NCBI GenBank assembly: GCA_003448025.1 | Contig: DLXL01000313.1 | Span: forward strand, 991 to 6,664 | Length of the DNA: 5,674 nt | Direction: 5' to 3' | From: Saprospirales bacterium | Lineage (GTDB): Bacteria; Bacteroidota; Bacteroidia; Chitinophagales; Saprospiraceae | In this document: piece by piece, positions 1-5,674 of the stretch | Numbering within the stretch: the first letter of the stretch is position 1 | How the letters are laid out: each line of letters starts with the position of its first letter | Notes under the pieces: model-generated | Database searches by the model: none | The model's input: only the letters and a program-made list of their open reading frames with translations | Told to the model about the DNA's origin: nothing | Position numbers and translations under genes: made by a program

Positions 1-2
1 TA

Positions 3-719
3 TCTGCAGCCTTTGGAACCATGAGTTTTTTGTGCGGCCTGGCTTTGGTTTTTGTACTGCAAATTGTGCCCAGAGGCGTTCCGCCCTTCGACCGTTCAGA
101 AACAGCAGTTCAGCGTATTAAGGCAGGTTTGAATTTTGTGTTCAGTAAACAGATTATCATTGCCTCGATAGCGATGGATCTCTTCGCCGTGTTTTTTGGA
201 GGAGCAGTTGCCTTGATGCCGGTTTTTGCCAAGGATATTCTTCATGTTGGGCCACAGGGTGCAGGAATTCTCCGGGCCTCCATGGCAGTAGGCGCCATCA
301 CCATGGCGATTTTCCTAGCCCACCGTCCGTTAGGGAAAAACGCCGGCAAGATCATGTTGTTTTGCGTGGCCGGTTTTGGTCTGTGCAATATCTTTTTCGG
401 ACTTAGTACCAACTTTTACCTGTCATGCTTATTGCTGTTGGCGGCAGGGATGTTTGATGAAGTAAGCGTGTTTATCCGATCAGCATTAGTGCAGTTTCAA
501 ACGCCGGAAAACATGAAAGGACGGGTTTCATCCGTCAGTTCCATATTTATTACTTCCAGTAATGAGCTTGGCGCCTTTGAAAGTGGCCTGGCGGCACGGT
601 TGATGGGAACTGTCTCTTCGGTAGTTTTTGGAGGGGTAATGACCTTGGGTGTGGTAGCATTTACCTGGTGGAAAGCGCCTAAACTCAGAAATTACGATTT
701 TGAAGGCCACACATCATGA
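3..719 (+). CDS. MFS exporter, MFS_3/EntS-like, C-terminal half (5' partial)
   Basis: This is the C-terminal half of a 12-helix major facilitator transporter in the inner membrane, which uses the proton gradient to export small molecules. The frame is open to the left edge (codons for SAAFGT precede the first ATG at 21), so that ATG is internal and the real start lies upstream. About 238 residues remain of the roughly 400-430 usual for the family. They cover the end of TM6 and TM7-TM12. The stretch around GRVSSVSSIFITSSNELG, FESGLAARL and SVVFGGVMTLGVV is the typical TM11-TM12 signature of the MFS_3 family (PF05977), which includes the enterobactin exporter EntS. The substrate cannot be told from this half, and a siderophore or drug role is not shown. 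The TGA stop at 717-719 touches the stop of the convergent gene, leaving no intergenic base. Confidence 0.85.
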   Translation, partial: SAAFGTMSFLCGLALVFVLQIVPRGVPPFDRSETAVQRIKAGLNFVFSKQIIIASIAMDLFAVFFGGAVALMPVFAKDILHVGPQGAGILRASMAVGAITMAIFLAHRPLGKNAGKIMLFCVAGFGLCNIFFGLSTNFYLSCLLLLAAGMFDEVSVFIRSALVQFQTPENMKGRVSSVSSIFITSSNELGAFESGLAARLMGTVSSVVFGGVMTLGVVAFTWWKAPKLRNYDFEGHTS

Positions 720-1283
720 TTATTTATCTTTATCCCCCTGGGTAAAAAAAGACATCAACTCCGGCATATCGCCAAGCGAAGTGCCCAGGTGTTGCAGGGC
801 GGGTGGCTCCGTTGTTAATACAGGGGCTTCATCCCAGGGTATCTTGTTTTCTGATCTTGATACTAAAGGTTCAGGATTGGGCGATGGAGCCTGCAAAACG
901 CGAGTTTTATAGACCACCTTTTCCCGCCATTGGACCCGTTCCAACCATACCGTATCTGTTTTCACCTGAGTGACTGGAATTTCCTTTATCTGAATCTTGA
1001 CTGGTCGGAATTGCCACATCAACCACCAGCCGGCTGCCAGAATCCCCAGGGCCAGCCAAATACTTACCACTCCTCCTTTTGATTTGGGGAATTGAGCCAG
1101 CAAATTGGCACGCATGCGTTCCGGCGCTGCCACGGAAGCATCCAATACTCCGGCGGTTTGTATGATCCGCCTGATTTGATCATATTCTTCCCTTGGCATG
1201 TAAGAAAGGACCATAGCTTTCTCTGAATGACTAAGGCTTTCAAAAGCCTTCTCTTCAGCCAATTGTTCAATTTTATCCAACAT
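720..1283 (-). CDS. Probable anti-sigma factor, single-pass membrane protein
   Basis: This 187-residue protein very likely binds and holds the ECF sigma factor encoded just upstream on the same strand. Residues 1-70 are charged and helical (motifs LSHSEKAMVLSYMPREEYDQ), as expected of a cytoplasmic sigma-binding part. Residues 71-91 (GVVSIWLALGILAAGWWLMW) form one membrane helix, and residues 92-187 would be periplasmic, with a Pro-rich tail (about 132-162). It contains no cysteine, so it lacks the HxxxCxxC zinc anti-sigma (ZAS) motif and is not of the RseA/ChrR type. The start at 1283 is the first ATG after the sigma stop, 11 bp away, which implies co-transcription. No good Shine-Dalgarno precedes it, as is usual in Bacteroidota. 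The anti-sigma role rests mainly on position and topology. A generic membrane protein tied to the sigma factor is the alternative. Confidence 0.65.
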   Translation of the reverse strand: MLDKIEQLAEEKAFESLSHSEKAMVLSYMPREEYDQIRRIIQTAGVLDASVAAPERMRANLLAQFPKSKGGVVSIWLALGILAAGWWLMWQFRPVKIQIKEIPVTQVKTDTVWLERVQWREKVVYKTRVLQAPSPNPEPLVSRSENKIPWDEAPVLTTEPPALQHLGTSLGDMPELMSFFTQGDKDK

Positions 1284-1294
1284 AAGTCTTCGTA

Positions 1295-1849
1295 TTAAAA
1301 GTAAGTACCCGCCAATTGTGTGCGCAACTGGCGAATGGCATGGTGTAATCTGGATTTAACCGTACCCTCCGGGCACTCGAGAATTTCTGCAATTTCCGGT
1401 ACGGTTAATCCTTCCTGGTACCGCAATACAAAACATTGACGCTGTGCATCCGGCAATAATCCAATCTGGTGGTGTAGTCTGCTTTCCAACCAATCCTGAT
1501 CCTGAATGCCCGGCAATTCTTCCACCCAGATGTCCGCAGGCTCCGGTTCAGGAAGTGGCGGCCTACGGAATTCATTCCGGCATAAATTGGTGGCAAGCGT
1601 ATATACCCAGGTTTTAAAATCTCTTTCCGGGTTAAACAGGTGTGGTTTTTCTATGATTTTGAGAAACAATTCCTGCGTAAGGTCTTCTGCCCTGGATGCG
1701 TCCCTGTGCAGCATCCTGAATATAAAGCGGTACATCCGCGAACTGTACCGGTCGTACAATTCCGCGAATGCCCGCTCCTGACGCTGAGCAATGGCTTGCA
1801 TCAGCGCCTCATCCGTGTAGTTTTGATATGTTCGCCGGAATAATGGCAT
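1295..1849 (-). CDS. ECF-type RNA polymerase sigma factor (sigma-70 family)
   Basis: This 184-residue group 4 (extracytoplasmic function) sigma factor directs RNA polymerase to a small regulon. Region 2 spans about residues 27-96: [17 protein letters not shown], then [13 protein letters not shown] (core binding and -10 recognition), then [19 protein letters not shown] (2.3/2.4). A Pro/Glu-rich linker (97-115) follows. Region 4 covers 129-178, with the helix-turn-helix [20 protein letters not shown] reading the -35 element. Length and order match the family, and there is no C-terminal extension. The ATG at 1847-1849 lies 3 bp after the stop of the FGE-like gene, so its ribosome-binding region (minus strand GAAGAGTAAGGC) is inside that gene and translational coupling is likely. 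The anti-sigma gene follows 11 bp downstream. The target promoters are not known. Confidence 0.93.
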   Translation of the reverse strand: MPLFRRTYQNYTDEALMQAIAQRQERAFAELYDRYSSRMYRFIFRMLHRDASRAEDLTQELFLKIIEKPHLFNPERDFKTWVYTLATNLCRNEFRRPPLPEPEPADIWVEELPGIQDQDWLESRLHHQIGLLPDAQRQCFVLRYQEGLTVPEIAEILECPEGTVKSRLHHAIRQLRTQLAGTYF

Positions 1850-1852
1850 GCC

Positions 1853-3268
1853 TTACTCTTCAATGACTTCCATAAACACCCGGAATCCCACTGCCGGACT
1901 GGGTAATGTATATTCTTTTACAACCGTAACCTGGCCATAATAAGGTTCATCCTGCCAGCTTCCTCCCTTTGCCTTGCCTGGCTGGTCAATCATTTCGGCT
2001 ACATTCCCGGAAATAGCGTACAAGCCAAAATCATTTGGGAAATAGGAATCCGTTTTTACCGGGAAAAAACCACCATCATTTGATTCCGGTTTTAACTGAC
2101 CAACATCCTGTACGCCAGTCATTGGTGAGGTTTGAGAAGGACAATTACCACAAGGTTCTTTGGCGTTGTAATTAGCCAGATAACATCCTTTGGAGTTGCG
2201 CACAAAGTAACCTCCCCAGGGATATGGCGCATCACCTCTGCCTGCACGAGCCGCACGCATCCATTCTTCTTCTGCTGGCAGCCGGAACAACACCTTTTTG
2301 AATTTTTTCTTCTCTTGAGAACTGTTGTAAACCTTGGTAATCCAGGCGCAGTATTTCTGGGCAGCCTCGTAGGTAATATTTTGTACCGGACAATTTGGCT
2401 CGTCAGGATGGGCATGTTCAAACACCCGACTTTCCGGAAGCTTACGCCATTCCTCCGGTAAAAGGGAATACCAGTCGGTTTTAGATGTTTTACAAATAGT
2501 CAGTTGTTCAAATTCTTTGTTTTTGACCAAATCAGTTAAAAATTGTTCGTACTGAGCGTTAGTGGTTTCAATGGCTGAAGCATACAAGCGGTCCCCACCT
2601 TTTTTCATGTTTTTTTCCAAAAATCGCGGACTCATCACGGATATAACAGGACTTGCCGGCACATCCAGGCCAAAAAAGGCACGAACTTCTTCCTCTCTGC
2701 CACCTTCGCGGCCAATTTTTAGTGCCAGGTGTTGCATCCGGTCGGCTTTGGTAAATTCTCCGGCCGCCCCATAATGCCGGTATAGCATCAGTACTGCGGG
2801 CAAATAGTTGAGGTTTACACGTGCAAGGGTAGCCGGATCTTTTTCTGGCTCAAAACTCATTTCCAGGTAATCGGTACGGAAACGGTTTTCGAAATTATAC
2901 CGCAGGTTTGCCAGATTGTCGAAAGGTACCCCACTGTATTTCAGGGCCAAACCGGTTAGGTAAAGTTTGTCCCGGTCAGTTTGAAGTACTTCCTTGTTGG
3001 TCATACTTCCAAAATAAACCGGTTTAGCCGTGACTTTGGGAGAGGGATGTACCAATTTGTACAAAAACTCCTGCAAGGTACTGTTTACCGGAATCCAGGT
3101 TAAACCCTCCGCTTCCAATACCCTGGAACGGTAGGCTGGGTCATTTACCCATTGAAAACTCAATATACTCACATCCTGGCGTACACCCAGCGCATATTGC
3201 AGCAACAGGGCCGGGTAAGTGTCGGTTTCCTGCTGGGTAAAGAGAATGGCATTTTGCTCTACCGACAT
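1853..3268 (-). CDS. FGE-sulfatase-domain (SUMF1-like) protein, main open part of an interrupted gene
   Basis: This 471-residue frame carries a C-terminal formylglycine-generating-enzyme-type fold (PF03781) at about residues 226-466: AIETTNAQYEQFL, PVQNITYEAAQKYCAW, FRLPAEEEWMRAARAG, YPWGG, NDFGLYAISGNVAEM, KGGSW and GFRVF. After GGSW (435-438) there is no cysteine, so the catalytic Cys pair of true FGE is missing. It is probably a structural or binding member, like the gliding/T9SS proteins GldJ and GldK, not an enzyme. Residues 1-60 (NAILFTQQETDTYPALLLQY, then GVRQDVSIL) resemble the extracytoplasmic part of Bacteroidota DUF2723 proteins, and about 150-200 is helical and TPR-like. 3268 is the first usable ATG, but coding sequence continues upstream in frame (codons for KEWYASGAYSHGLLNWNFNA) to a TGA at 3332-3334, beyond which lies the signal peptide. 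Translated from 3268 alone it would stay in the cytoplasm. It heads a probable operon with the sigma gene, which starts 3 bp later. Confidence 0.85.
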   Translation of the reverse strand: MSVEQNAILFTQQETDTYPALLLQYALGVRQDVSILSFQWVNDPAYRSRVLEAEGLTWIPVNSTLQEFLYKLVHPSPKVTAKPVYFGSMTNKEVLQTDRDKLYLTGLALKYSGVPFDNLANLRYNFENRFRTDYLEMSFEPEKDPATLARVNLNYLPAVLMLYRHYGAAGEFTKADRMQHLALKIGREGGREEEVRAFFGLDVPASPVISVMSPRFLEKNMKKGGDRLYASAIETTNAQYEQFLTDLVKNKEFEQLTICKTSKTDWYSLLPEEWRKLPESRVFEHAHPDEPNCPVQNITYEAAQKYCAWITKVYNSSQEKKKFKKVLFRLPAEEEWMRAARAGRGDAPYPWGGYFVRNSKGCYLANYNAKEPCGNCPSQTSPMTGVQDVGQLKPESNDGGFFPVKTDSYFPNDFGLYAISGNVAEMIDQPGKAKGGSWQDEPYYGQVTVVKEYTLPSPAVGFRVFMEVIEE

Positions 3269-3331
3269 CAGGGCGTTAAAATTCCAGTTGAGCAGGCCGT
3301 GAGAATATGCCCCGCTTGCATACCATTCCTT

Positions 3332-3469
3332 TCAAACGGCTGCAACATCTTCACGGTTTCCTGCCATCTCAGCTGCTTTGATGCGGTTTTCAAAGTCGCC
3401 GGCAGATCCCCATAACGTAGCGGGCAGCGCAAATAATCCAAAAATCAGTGGAACAAAAAGTGTTTTCAT
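3332..3469 (-). pseudogene. 5' fragment (signal peptide) of the FGE-like gene, ended by an in-frame TGA
   Basis: This 45-codon fragment starts MKTLFVPLIFGLFALPATLW, a textbook Sec signal peptide without a lipobox cysteine (likely cleavage near residues 21-23). It continues with a helical segment (DFENRIKAAEMAGNREDVAAV). It ends at TGA 3332-3334, yet the same frame then runs open without a break into the 471-residue FGE-like ORF. Together they make a 538-codon gene with codon 46 as TGA, which is the size and domain order expected for an exported Bacteroidota FGE-like protein. ATG 3469 is preferred because it places the Lys directly before the hydrophobic core. ATG 3478 (adding MES) is possible. 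The longer frame up to 3556 adds a non-signal-like leader and reaches the gcvH terminator, so it was not used. As sequenced the gene looks broken. A base error or readthrough would restore it. Confidence 0.75.
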
Positions 3470-3507
3470 AGACTCCATTTTGTAGTGTAAAAATGTTGTT
3501 TCACCTG

Positions 3508-3535
3508 AATACACGCCACTTTTGCTACCGTTCAA
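3508..3535 (-). promoter_or_regulatory. Candidate promoter of the FGE-like/sigma/anti-sigma operon (weak)
   Basis: In the minus-strand gap between the gcvH terminator and ATG 3469, TTGAAC (plus 3530-3535) and TGTATT (plus 3508-3513) are 16 bp apart. A start of transcription near 3501 would give a leader of about 25-30 nt. The GAAC core also resembles -35 elements read by some ECF sigma factors, so autoregulation is conceivable. No TAnnTTTG element of the Bacteroidota housekeeping type is present in this gap. The call is weak and rests on position plus short motifs. Confidence 0.22.
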
Positions 3536-3554
3536 TTTTGGATCACTTTTTTTC

Positions 3555-3594
3555 AAAAAAAAAGCACGGCGTCCTGAGGGCGCCGTGCTTTTTT
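3555..3594 (-). terminator. Rho-independent terminator of gcvH (bidirectional in form)
   Basis: A perfect 8-bp GC-rich stem (GCACGGCG at 3564-3571 with CGCCGTGC at 3581-3588) closes a 9-nt loop. A further T·G pair and two C-G pairs inside the loop extend it to about 11 bp. On the minus strand it is followed by nine T (A-run 3555-3563), right after the gcvH stop at 3613. On the plus strand six T (3589-3594) follow, so it could also stop plus-strand transcripts. It insulates the FGE-like/sigma operon from gcvH transcription. Confidence 0.9.
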
Positions 3595-3612
3595 GATTTT
3601 TGGCACTACAAG

Positions 3613-4002
3613 TTATTTACCGATGTGCGCTTTATACGCATCAACCGTCATAAGCCCATCCAGATCTGCTGGATTCGCAATTTCTACTTTAACGATCCAG
3701 CCATCGCCGTAAGGATCGCTATTAACCAGGGAAGGATCGCCGGAATCGCTCACTTTCTCGTTGAATTCCAATACTTTAGCCGTAAGTGGCATAAAAAGAT
3801 CAGAGGTGGTTTTTACAGCCTCTACGGTGCCAAAAATGCCATTAGCACTTACAGTTTGACCAACGGTTTCCACTTCTATGTAAACAAGTTCACCCAATTC
3901 GCTTTGGGCAAAGTCGGTGATACCGACGTAGGCTACGTTGCCGCTTTCAATGCGGATCCACTCATGATCCTCTGTGTATTTGCAGTTGGATGGAAAATTC
4001 AT
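3613..4002 (-). CDS. gcvH: Glycine cleavage system H protein
   Basis: This is the lipoyl carrier of the cytoplasmic glycine cleavage complex. Its lipoyl arm takes the aminomethyl group from the P protein (GcvP), presents it to the T protein and is reoxidised by the L protein. The 129-residue product starting [19 protein letters not shown] matches the family's usual 125-130 residues. [20 protein letters not shown] is the conserved first half, and the lipoylated lysine is K64 in [27 protein letters not shown] is the typical C-terminal hairpin. An upstream in-frame ATG at 4050 would add 16 residues ([16 protein letters not shown]) not found in the family, so 4002 is chosen. The gene stands alone, with its own promoter upstream and terminator downstream. 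gcvP and gcvT are not in the window, which is common in Bacteroidota. Confidence 0.96.
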   Translation of the reverse strand: MNFPSNCKYTEDHEWIRIESGNVAYVGITDFAQSELGELVYIEVETVGQTVSANGIFGTVEAVKTTSDLFMPLTAKVLEFNEKVSDSGDPSLVNSDPYGDGWIVKVEIANPADLDGLMTVDAYKAHIGK

Positions 4003-4061
4003 TTTGTTGAAATAATGTGTGGTGAAAAAGTATGGATGTTCATGCTTCAAAAGAAACCGGG

Positions 4062-4094
4062 CAAATGTACCATTTCAGCGAATTGGCTGGCAAA
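4062..4094 (-). promoter_or_regulatory. gcvH: Bacteroidota-type housekeeping promoter of gcvH
   Basis: On the minus strand TACATTTG (plus 4062-4069) matches the Bacteroidota -7 consensus TAnnTTTG exactly. TTTG of a T-run (plus 4091-4094) lies upstream as the -33 element, with 21 bp between TTG and the -7 box, within the range reported for Bacteroides/Flavobacterium promoters. Transcription would start near 4055, leaving about a 50-nt A/T-rich leader before ATG 4002. This start lies only about 5 nt before the rejected ATG at 4050. Confidence 0.6.
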
Positions 4095-4245
4095 AAAATT
4101 AGGAGAAAAACTGCACATGGACGAAAGGACCGGTTTGGAGTGGAAATGACTAGCCAAAAAAGGTAAAAGAGCCCGTTCTTTGGGCGACCAACAGGAAAGT
4201 ATTCAAGAATACCTTTCAGATCTGTTACCCTTTTGAGTTCAAGTT

Positions 4246-5532
4246 ATGAAATATCAACCGTTAAGCCCCGAGATGTTCAAAACCAACCGCAAACGTTTTG
4301 CTGCGGAAATGAAACCCGGAACCGTTGCCATATTTAATTCCAACGACCAGTTTCCACGTGCCGGAGATCAATACCATAATTTTCGCCAGAATTCAGCACT
4401 GTTTTGGCTAACAGGTATAGACCAGGAAGAAACAATGCTGTTACTGTTTCCCGGTTGTCCGAGGGAGCAACACGAAGAGGTACTGATCATTCGGCGTACG
4501 AATGAGCACCTGGCCGTTTGGGAAGGCCATAAATATACCAAGGAGGAAGCCCGCGCAGCTTCCGGCATCGACAAAGTCTATTTTCTGGATGAAGCAGAAA
4601 AGGAAATCAACGAGCTGATCTTGCTTTCAGATGGCATCTACCTTAACCTGAATGAAAACGATCGTTTCCTTTCGCCGGTAGAATATCGGGATCTACGATA
4701 CGCCCGTGACATTCAGGCTCGTTATCCTGCTCATACCCTTTACCGGGCGCAAGTTATCCTGAAACGCCTGATGACCGTAAAAACCCAATGGGAAATAGAT
4801 GTTACCCAACAAGCCATTGATATTACAGAAAAAGCCTTCAAACGAGTACTGAAGTTTGTTAAGCCTGGCGTTTGGGAATATGAGGTGGAAGCCGAAATTA
4901 TTCATGAATTTATCAGCAACCGTGCTACCGGTCATGGGTATACACCTATCATCGGATCTGGAAAAAATGCTTGCGTTCTTCACTACATCGAGAATAACCA
5001 GCAATGCCAGGATGGCGATGTATTGCTCATGGATTTTGGTTGTGAATATGCGAACTACAACGCCGATCTAACCCGTTCTATCCCGGTTAACGGACGCTTT
5101 ACCAAGCGTCAGCGCGCCGTATATCAATCGGTATTAAATGTACTGAAAGGGGCCAGGGAGCTGCTCGTTCCAGGTACTAAATTCCAGGAATACCACAAAG
5201 AGGTAGGTAAAATGATGGAAAGTGAATTATTGGGCCTGGGTCTTATCTCCAAAGACGATATTGCCCGGCAAGACAAAGACTGGCCAGCCTATAAAAAATA
5301 CTTTATGCACGGCACCAGTCACCATCTCGGACTGGACGTGCACGACCTGTTCTTCCGATATGATACTTTCCGTGCCGGAAATATCTTCACTTGCGAGCCC
5401 GGCATTTATATTCCGGAAGAAAATCTCGGCATCCGCATTGAAAACGATATCGTGATCACAGAAACCGGCAACATCGATATGTTCAAAAACATTCCGATGG
5501 AAGCCGATGAAATTGAAGACTGGATGAATTGA
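4246..5532 (+). CDS. pepP: Xaa-Pro aminopeptidase (aminopeptidase P, M24B family)
   Basis: This 428-residue cytoplasmic metallopeptidase removes an N-terminal residue that is followed by proline. An aminopeptidase P N-terminal domain (about 5-135, with [16 protein letters not shown]) precedes the pita-bread catalytic domain (about 175-410). All five ligands of the two metal ions are visible by comparison with E. coli PepP: D263 (LLMDFG), D274 (YNADLTRS), H359 ([13 protein letters not shown]), E384 (TCEPGIYIP) and E399 (GIRIENDIV). The accessory histidines H246, H355 and H366 are also kept, so it should be active. There is no signal peptide. Length agrees with the family (about 430-440). The 243 bp upstream is shared with divergent gcvH. 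I found no exact TAnnTTTG box for this gene; TACCCTTTTG at 4226-4235 is off consensus and very close to the ATG. The TGA stop runs directly into a repeat region. Confidence 0.95.
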   Translation: MKYQPLSPEMFKTNRKRFAAEMKPGTVAIFNSNDQFPRAGDQYHNFRQNSALFWLTGIDQEETMLLLFPGCPREQHEEVLIIRRTNEHLAVWEGHKYTKEEARAASGIDKVYFLDEAEKEINELILLSDGIYLNLNENDRFLSPVEYRDLRYARDIQARYPAHTLYRAQVILKRLMTVKTQWEIDVTQQAIDITEKAFKRVLKFVKPGVWEYEVEAEIIHEFISNRATGHGYTPIIGSGKNACVLHYIENNQQCQDGDVLLMDFGCEYANYNADLTRSIPVNGRFTKRQRAVYQSVLNVLKGARELLVPGTKFQEYHKEVGKMMESELLGLGLISKDDIARQDKDWPAYKKYFMHGTSHHLGLDVHDLFFRYDTFRAGNIFTCEPGIYIPEENLGIRIENDIVITETGNIDMFKNIPMEADEIEDWMN

Positions 5533-5571
5533 AGGCACAAAGTGAATACACAAAGGCGCTAAGGCACGAAG
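5532..5571 (+). repeat. Short imperfect direct repeats, AAGGCRCNAAG type
   Basis: Directly after the pepP stop three copies of an 11-nt unit occur: AAGGCACAAAG (5532-5542), AAGGCGCTAAG (5553-5563) and AAGGCACGAAG (5561-5571). The last two overlap by three bases. The string around ACACAAAGGCGCTAAGGC resembles dispersed intergenic repeats seen in many environmental bacterial genomes (from memory, not searched). No coding frame explains it. Confidence 0.55.
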
Positions 5572-5604
5572 ATGGTGTCTCAAAAGTCGCTGATTTATTT
5601 TTAC

Positions 5605-5674
5605 CGCAGAGGTGCGGAGACGCAGAGGAGTAAAGTAGTGATGGTCAAGATCTCTGCGCCTCCGCGCCTCTGCG
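5605..5674 (+). repeat. Large inverted repeat of CGCAGAGG units (hairpin element, reaches window edge)
   Basis: The left arm (5605-5628) and right arm (5651-5674) pair over 24 positions: 21 Watson-Crick pairs, two G·T pairs and one A·C mismatch, around a 22-nt loop (5629-5650). Each arm is itself built of 8-nt units (CGCAGAGG, TGCGGAGA, CGCAGAGG). The right arm reaches the last base of the window, so the stem may extend further; TTAC before the left arm is unpaired here. It may serve as a terminator-like structure for pepP, but no T-run is visible. It looks like one member of a dispersed palindromic family. Confidence 0.75.

Noticed and set aside
1506..1843. Plus-strand frames antisense to the sigma gene
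   Set aside because: They lie within the sigma factor gene and have no recognisable domain or leader.
3296..3340. SECIS element for selenocysteine at TGA 3332
   Set aside because: A small hairpin exists but its loop lacks the early G, its apical loop is about 14 nt from the TGA (short), and the position is not a redox site. Kept only as a remote option in the findings.
3470..3556. Longer N-terminus of the FGE-like fragment from ATG 3556
   Set aside because: The added residues (MKKSDPKLNGSKSG...) are not family-like, precede a clear signal peptide, and the frame begins at the edge of the gcvH terminator T-run.
3493..4149. 218-codon plus-strand open frame antisense to gcvH
   Set aside because: It covers the whole gcvH gene and its terminator hairpin on the other strand and shows no domain. 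gcvH is certain, so this is a shadow frame.
4171..4185. GCCC(GTTCTTT)GGGC mini-hairpin upstream of pepP
   Set aside because: It has only 4 bp, no T-run and no conserved leader context, so it is expected by chance.
4226..4235. TACCCTTTTG as -7 box of pepP
   Set aside because: The spacing inside the motif is wrong for TAnnTTTG, and it lies about 10 nt from the ATG.
5227..5583. 118-codon minus-strand frame overlapping the pepP 3' end
   Set aside because: It is antisense to the conserved catalytic region of pepP with no domain of its own.

Overview
The window looks like a piece of a Bacteroidota chromosome, most likely from the Saprospiraceae/Lewinella side of the phylum. The reasons are: a TTTG / TAnnTTTG promoter in front of gcvH; start codons with A/T-rich leaders and little or no Shine-Dalgarno sequence; and an exported FGE-like protein plus an ECF sigma/anti-sigma pair of a style common in that group. 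The taxonomic call is inference from protein style, not from a marker gene.

Layout, left to right. (1) 3-719 (+): C-terminal half of an MFS_3/EntS-type exporter, cut by the window edge. (2) 720-1283 (-): single-pass membrane protein, a probable anti-sigma factor. Its stop codon directly abuts the MFS stop. (3) 1295-1849 (-): ECF-type RNA polymerase sigma factor. (4) 1853-3268 (-): FGE-sulfatase-domain protein without the catalytic cysteines. In the same frame upstream, after one TGA codon, lies a signal-peptide fragment (3332-3469). Genes 4, 3 and 2 are co-oriented with gaps of 3 and 11 bp and form a probable operon. (5) 3555-3594: strong hairpin terminator closing gcvH. (6) 3613-4002 (-): gcvH, the glycine cleavage H protein, with its own Bacteroidota-type promoter at 4062-4094. 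(7) 4246-5532 (+): aminopeptidase P (M24 family) with all metal ligands present. (8) 5532-5674: no gene, but AAGGCRC-type direct repeats followed by a 24-bp inverted repeat of the 'CGCAGAGG' type that runs to the window edge.

How the genes fit together: the exported FGE-like protein, the sigma factor and the membrane anti-sigma factor are plausibly one envelope-signalling unit. The anti-sigma protein would hold the sigma factor at the inner membrane, and its periplasmic tail could be the sensor. The FGE-like protein could be an upstream envelope component. gcvH and pepP are housekeeping metabolic genes that diverge from a shared 243-bp spacer.

The most notable oddity is the single in-frame TGA that separates the signal peptide from the rest of the FGE-like protein. 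The 21 sense codons after the TGA still encode recognisable family sequence, so this is one interrupted gene (recent nonsense mutation, sequencing error or, less likely, recoding) and not two genes. I saw no RNA genes, CRISPR array or complete mobile element.
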